Origin: MFD02979-c5 sp963705385
GTDB taxonomy: Bacteria > Bacteroidota > Bacteroidia > Cytophagales > Amoebophilaceae
Direction of reading: 5' to 3'
Length of the DNA stretch: 64,000 nt
NCBI GenBank assembly: GCA_963705385.1
Contig: OY970075.1
Coordinates: 744,001-808,000 of the forward strand
Of the stretch, positions 60,554-64,000 are shown piece by piece (positions within the stretch are counted from its first letter, which is position 1; each line of letters begins with the position of its first letter). The translations under genes and the position numbers were made by a program. The notes under the pieces were generated by a model that did no database searches, was not told the DNA's origin, and was given only the letters and a program-made list of their open reading frames with translations.

Positions 60554-61099
60554 TTATTCCTGAAAAGGCATTCCTAGAATTTTTAGCAACTGATAAGCCT
60601 CCTGGTTATTTTTTGCATTGGTTATTAAGGTAATGTTCATGCCAGTCATTTTATTGACCTTGTCGATACTGATTTCAGGAAAGATAATTTGTTCTTTAAC
60701 ACCTAGTGTATAATTGCCTCGACCATCAAACCCTTTAGGACTGATACCTCTGAAGTCTCTTACACGAGGCAAGGCCAGAGTAATAAGTCGATCCAGAAAT
60801 TCATACATTTTTCTGCCACGCAGTGTCACTCTGACCCCAATAGGTATTCCTTCCCTGAGTTTAAAGTTAGAGATAGCTTTCTTAGCTTTAGTGGGAACTG
60901 CTTTTTGCCCTGTAATCGCACTGAGCTCCTCAATAGCTATTTCAATAAGTTTTTTATCGCTTACAGCAGCACCTATACCTTGGTTAATGCATATCTTTTC
61001 CAGCCTAGGAACTTGCATTACGGATTTGTATTGCATTTGCTCCTTGAGCTTAGGAACTATTTCTTCCTCGTATTTCTCTTTGAGTCTTGGTCTAGCCAT
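60554..61099 (-). CDS. rplE: 50S ribosomal protein L5
   Basis: A 181-residue 5S rRNA-binding protein: YKSVMQVPRLEKICINQGIG, LSAITGQKAVPTKAKKAISNF, LREGIPIGVRVTLRG, YEFLDRLITLALPRVRDFRG and NYTLGVKEQIIFPEI. Its start overlaps the end of rplX by 8 bases. Confidence 0.97.
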   Translation of the reverse strand: MARPRLKEKYEEEIVPKLKEQMQYKSVMQVPRLEKICINQGIGAAVSDKKLIEIAIEELSAITGQKAVPTKAKKAISNFKLREGIPIGVRVTLRGRKMYEFLDRLITLALPRVRDFRGISPKGFDGRGNYTLGVKEQIIFPEISIDKVNKMTGMNITLITNAKNNQEAYQLLKILGMPFQE

Positions 61100-61439
61100 T
61101 TTTGATAAATTTCCCAGTCTTTTTGGAATAACGTTCTAAATTACCTGCCTCATTCAGCTTTCTACCCACACGCGTAGCTTCTCCTGTGGCAGGATCAATC
61201 ACCATAAGTTTACTAATATGAAGAGGCGCTTCTCTCCTTTCTATACCCCCTTGTGGGTTCTTGGTAGAGGGTTTTATATGGCGAGATACCATATTAATGT
61301 CTGCTACAATCGCTTTGTATGCTTCTGGAAATACCTGGAGGACCTTGCCTTGCTTGTACTTGTAGTTACCTGAAAGCACCTTGACGAGATCTCCTTTTCT
61401 TATGTGTACCTTGGCTGTGATATGGCTATTTCTTCGCAT
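61092..61439 (-). CDS. rplX: 50S ribosomal protein L24
   Basis: A 115-residue L24 with the KOW motif HIRKGDLVKVLSGNYKYKQGK, followed by VSRHIKPSTKNPQGGIERREAP and the end FIKNG. Two bases behind rplN. Confidence 0.96.
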   Translation of the reverse strand: MRRNSHITAKVHIRKGDLVKVLSGNYKYKQGKVLQVFPEAYKAIVADINMVSRHIKPSTKNPQGGIERREAPLHISKLMVIDPATGEATRVGRKLNEAGNLERYSKKTGKFIKNG

Positions 61440-61441
61440 GG

Positions 61442-61810
61442 TTATAGTACTTCAGGTGCTAGGGATACAATTTTCATAAACGCTCTCTCACGCAATTCTC
61501 TGGCTACAGGGCCAAAGATACGTGTTCCTCTGGGTTCTTCATTAGTGCCCAATAGCACAGCTGCATTGTCCTCAAAACGAATGTAAGAACCGTCTTTGCG
61601 ACGTACTTCTTTCTTGGTCCTCACTACCACGGCTTTGGCAACAGTACCTTTTTTGATGTTGCCAGATGGACTGGCTGACTTGACAGTCACGACGATCTTG
61701 TCTCCTAAGCTTGCATAGCGTTTACGCGTGCCCCCAAGTACGCGAATGCAAAGTACTTCTTTGGCTCCGCTGTTGTCTGCTACGTTTAGTCTTGTTTCTT
61801 GCTGTATCAT
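61442..61810 (-). CDS. rplN: 50S ribosomal protein L14
   Basis: A 122-residue L14, highly conserved: MIQQETRLNVADNSGAKEVL, VLGGTRKRYASLGDKIVVTV, and GTRIFGPVARELRERAFMKIV. Three bases behind rpsQ. Confidence 0.98.
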   Translation of the reverse strand: MIQQETRLNVADNSGAKEVLCIRVLGGTRKRYASLGDKIVVTVKSASPSGNIKKGTVAKAVVVRTKKEVRRKDGSYIRFEDNAAVLLGTNEEPRGTRIFGPVARELRERAFMKIVSLAPEVL

Positions 61811-61813
61811 GAT

Positions 61814-62068
61814 TTACTTAGCTCTTTCGAGGATTTGAACTAGCATCCACCTTTTTCTTTTACTCAGCGGACGTACTTCCATGATCTTTACAATATCTCC
61901 TGTGTTGCATTCGTTCTTTTCATCGTGCGCCATGAACTTAGTAGACTTGTTGATAAATTTTCCATAGATAGGATGTTTTACCTTGCGTTCTGCTAGGACG
62001 ACAATAGTCTTATCACCTTTATTACTTACTATTGTGCCAACCCTTTCTTTTCTACGATTTCTAAGCAT
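61814..62068 (-). CDS. rpsQ: 30S ribosomal protein S17
   Basis: An 84-residue S17 (OB fold): RKERVGTIVSNKGDKTIVVL, KHPIYGKFINKSTKFMAHDE and VKIMEVRPLSKRKRWMLVQIL. Normal length; nine bases behind rpmC. Confidence 0.97.
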   Translation of the reverse strand: MLRNRRKERVGTIVSNKGDKTIVVLAERKVKHPIYGKFINKSTKFMAHDEKNECNTGDIVKIMEVRPLSKRKRWMLVQILERAK

Positions 62069-62077
62069 TGCGGTTCT

Positions 62078-62275
62078 TTAGTTGTTTTGAAGTGCTTGAG
62101 CGTTCTGAGCTGTCTTTAGCCTGGCAATAAGCTTTCTGCTTTGCCTGATGCGCATGGGGTTCTCAATAGGGGAAATAGCATGCGCGAAATGTAATCTTCG
62201 CAGGGTTTCTTTTTCTTCCAACAATTTTTTGTTGTTTTCTTCGAGCGATAAAGACTTGATATCTTGGTATTTCAT
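62078..62275 (-). CDS. rpmC: 50S ribosomal protein L29
   Basis: A 65-residue L29, located near the peptide exit: LSLEENNKKLLEEKETLRRL, FAHAISPIENPMRIRQSRKLIARL. The helical hairpin and short length are typical. Four bases behind rplP. Confidence 0.95.
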   Translation of the reverse strand: MKYQDIKSLSLEENNKKLLEEKETLRRLHFAHAISPIENPMRIRQSRKLIARLKTAQNAQALQNN

Positions 62276-62279
62276 TTTG

Positions 62280-62702
62280 CTACTTGTTGAGGTGATCTTT
62301 ACGCATCGTGAACTTTACTTTGATGGGTAGCTTCTGCGCTGCCAAACCAAGGGCTTTTTGTGCTAGTTCCAAATTTACTCCTTCTATCTCAAAAAGAATT
62401 TTCCCTGGCTTGACTACAGCTGCCCAATACTCTGGGGCACCTTTTCCTTTTCCCATACGCACTTCAGCCGGTTTTTTGGTGATAGGTTTGTCAGGGAAAA
62501 TCCTTATCCAGACCTGTCCTTGCCTTTTCATGGCCCTGGTCACCGCAATACGTGCTGCCTCTATCTGCCTGGCAGTCATCCAAACAGGTTCTAGGGCTTT
62601 GAGGCCGAAGGTACCAAAGGCAAGGGAGTTACCCCGTTGTGCTAGGCCTTTGATACGCCCTTTCTGCATTTTTCTGTATTTGGTTCTTTTGGGCTGTAAC
62701 AT
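62280..62702 (-). CDS. rplP: 50S ribosomal protein L16
   Basis: A 140-residue L16: MLQPKRTKYRKMQKGRIKGL, IEAARIAVTRAMKRQGQVWIR, FPDKPITKKPAEVRMGKGKG (the region with the hydroxylated Arg in some bacteria), and the C-terminal AAQKLPIKVKFTMR. Separated from rpsC by 305 bases, unlike the usual close contact. Confidence 0.97.
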   Translation of the reverse strand: MLQPKRTKYRKMQKGRIKGLAQRGNSLAFGTFGLKALEPVWMTARQIEAARIAVTRAMKRQGQVWIRIFPDKPITKKPAEVRMGKGKGAPEYWAAVVKPGKILFEIEGVNLELAQKALGLAAQKLPIKVKFTMRKDHLNK

Positions 62703-63007
62703 AATCCCTAATTGTTAATTAGTGTTTTTATCGTTCTGAGTGCTGAATTTGTGCAAATGAGTTCTGGCGGTTTATAGGGCTTTACGTACAGCTTACCTAT
62801 CCTTTTTCATCAAGGAGCTTATGTCTTTTAATGTTTTTATCCAGCTCTCTGTGCTTCATTACATTTATTTGCGCTATGCTGAGTAGCGCGTGAAGTGCGC
62901 TATTGGTTTAACCTTTTGGGCTGTTATTGCTAGTGTCCTTACAACTACATCTTTTGGGAAGTTGTTTACTTAGTACATGGGCTTTCAGGTTTTTGAACTT
63001 TTAGCGT
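62703..63007. other. Long gap inside the S10-type cluster
   Basis: 305 bases between rpsC and rplP, which normally almost touch. No coding frame was found in it on either strand. It may carry an internal promoter or regulatory leader for rplP and the genes after it; no clear TAnnTTTG match seen on the minus strand. Confidence 0.5.
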
Positions 63008-63724
63008 TTAGTTTGTTCTCGCTTTTCTAACCACTCCTTTTGGAGCTCTATTAGTTTCTTTGGCTACCAAGGCTGCGTTGGGTGCCAAGTCAGGCTTTTC
63101 ATAGATTTCACCCTTAAATATCCAGACCTTGACGCCAATCGTTCCGTAGATGGTGTTGGCTCCTGCAGATGCATAGCTGATGTCAGCCCGCAAGGTATGT
63201 AAAGGAACTCTCCCCTCCTTATACTCTTTACTACTGGCTATTTCTGCACCCCCTAACCTACCAGATATTTTGACCTTAACTCCTTGGGCACCTGCACGCA
63301 TGGTGGATTCAATAGCTTGTTTTATGGCTCTCCGGTAAGAAATTCTTGCCTTAAGCTGCTGAACAATGGAATCTGCTACAAGCTTGGCGTCAAGTTCAGG
63401 TCTTTTAATCTCAAGGATATTCAGTTGAACTTCTTTGCCAGTCAATTTTTTGAGTTCTTCCCTTACTTTGTCTACTTCTGCCCCTCCCTTTCCGATGATC
63501 ATACCAGGTCTGGCAGTATGTATAGTCAGGGTGATCTTCTTGAGCGTACGTTCAATGACGATGCTGGAGACACCCCCTTTGGCCATTCTTGCTTCAAGGT
63601 AGTTTCTTATTTTATTATCCTCCATCAACTTGTCAGAGAAGTCTTTCTTAGACGCAAACCAGTTGGACTCCCATCCTCTGATGTACCCAAGCCTTAGGCC
63701 AATAGGATTAACTTTTTGCCCCAT
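63008..63724 (-). CDS. rpsC: 30S ribosomal protein S3
   Basis: A 238-residue S3 with MGQKVNPIGLRLGYIRGWES at the start, the KH domain with ARPGMIIGKGGAEVDKVREEL and the C-terminal SGRLGGAEIASSKEYKEGRVPLHTLRAD. I chose the ATG at 63724 because S3 normally begins MGQKVNP; a longer frame runs to 63787, but this start overlaps rplV by just 17 bases. Confidence 0.96.
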   Translation of the reverse strand: MGQKVNPIGLRLGYIRGWESNWFASKKDFSDKLMEDNKIRNYLEARMAKGGVSSIVIERTLKKITLTIHTARPGMIIGKGGAEVDKVREELKKLTGKEVQLNILEIKRPELDAKLVADSIVQQLKARISYRRAIKQAIESTMRAGAQGVKVKISGRLGGAEIASSKEYKEGRVPLHTLRADISYASAGANTIYGTIGVKVWIFKGEIYEKPDLAPNAALVAKETNRAPKGVVRKARTN

Positions 63725-64000
63725 CAGTGTTTTTTTCTGTTTTATCGGTTTGATTTTCTTGCATCTCAGCGATGTTGGGCTGCGCAAGCTTATTAGTTGC
63801 TTCTACTACTACTGTAATGTGGCTAGACCGCTTCCTGATCCTATGTGCTCTGCCTTGCGGTGCTGGTCTCATGCGTTTTAACATCCCTGCACCATCTACC
63901 CACACTGCTTTGACGGCTAGGCTTGCTTCTTCTAAAGGAACTCCTTCATTTTTTTGCTCCCAGTTGGATACTGCTGAAAGAAGCAGTTTTTCTAGCTGTA
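63708..64000 (-). CDS. rplV: 50S ribosomal protein L22, C-terminal part
   Basis: The gene enters from beyond the right edge. The readable 96 residues contain LEKLLLSAVSNWEQKNEG, LEEASLAVKAVWVDGAGML, then the loop KRMRPAPQGRAHRIRKRSSHITVVV, which in L22 reaches into the exit tunnel. After it comes an extra tail of about 30 polar residues (AEMQENQTDKTEKNTDG). Stop at 63708, overlapping the start of rpsC. Confidence 0.95.
   Translation of the reverse strand, partial: QLEKLLLSAVSNWEQKNEGVPLEEASLAVKAVWVDGAGMLKRMRPAPQGRAHRIRKRSSHITVVVEATNKLAQPNIAEMQENQTDKTEKNTDGAKS

Noticed and set aside
1..64000. CRISPR array, prophage, rRNA operon, origin of replication
   Set aside because: I looked for regularly spaced short repeats, phage structural genes, rRNA signatures and dnaA-box clusters and saw none. 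The tandem repeats present are coding.

Overview
The window looks like part of the chromosome of a host-restricted member of the Bacteroidota, most like the Amoebophilus/Cardinium group (Amoebophilaceae). This rests on several things read directly: two promoters with the Bacteroidota pattern TTTG-19 nt-TAnnTTTG (or one mismatch), an ATP/ADP translocase of the type used by intracellular energy parasites, ankyrin and tetratricopeptide (TPR) lipoproteins, several decaying genes and insertion sequences, and zinc-free forms of S14 and L36. The species cannot be named from the sequence alone.

Layout. 1-9 kb: housekeeping genes (DUF72 end, htpG, nuoA, topA, a SixA-like phosphatase, accA, tRNA-Asp, chaB) and an ankyrin lipoprotein. 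9-15 kb: one giant lipoprotein with a GlnD-like nucleotidyltransferase domain and 21 TPR units, plus a frameshifted tail. 15-22 kb: M20 amidohydrolase, nuoL, dnaX, aminopeptidase P. 22-25 kb: a broken ankyrin gene, a Ser/Pro-rich lipoprotein and an IS5-type remnant. 25-30 kb: thrS-infC-rpmI-rplT, a metallo-beta-lactamase hydrolase and a thioesterase killed by one stop codon.

30.6-40.2 kb holds seven tightly packed minus-strand genes: NAD-dependent epimerase, a glycosyltransferase-radical SAM fusion, a WG-repeat methyltransferase, a PhyH-type dioxygenase, two threonine-aldolase-like PLP enzymes and the nucleotide translocase. The spacing (-14 to +36 nt, including an ATGA overlap) argues for one operon. 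The enzyme mix resembles a small biosynthetic pathway for a glycosylated or amino-acid-derived product and is the best candidate here for an undescribed system.

40-49.5 kb is accessory: a decayed paralogue of the Ser/Pro-rich lipoprotein with an Ala/Gln/Thr repeat, a degenerate IS5-type element with clear ends, two 1008-bp IS481-type copies (one with a nonsense mutation), a 1154-residue fusion of Na+/solute symporter, degenerate histidine kinase and (p)ppGpp-hydrolase-type HD domain, a host-attachment-family protein and an Rpn nuclease gene beheaded by an IS. From 49.7 kb to the end, all genes are on the minus strand: ftsB-like, eno, then the alpha/spc/S10 ribosomal region in the usual order (rplQ, rpoA, rpsD, rpsK, rpsM, rpmJ, infA, map, secY, rplO, rpmD, rpsE, rplR, rplF, rpsH, rpsN, rplE, rplX, rplN, rpsQ, rpmC, rplP, rpsC, rplV).
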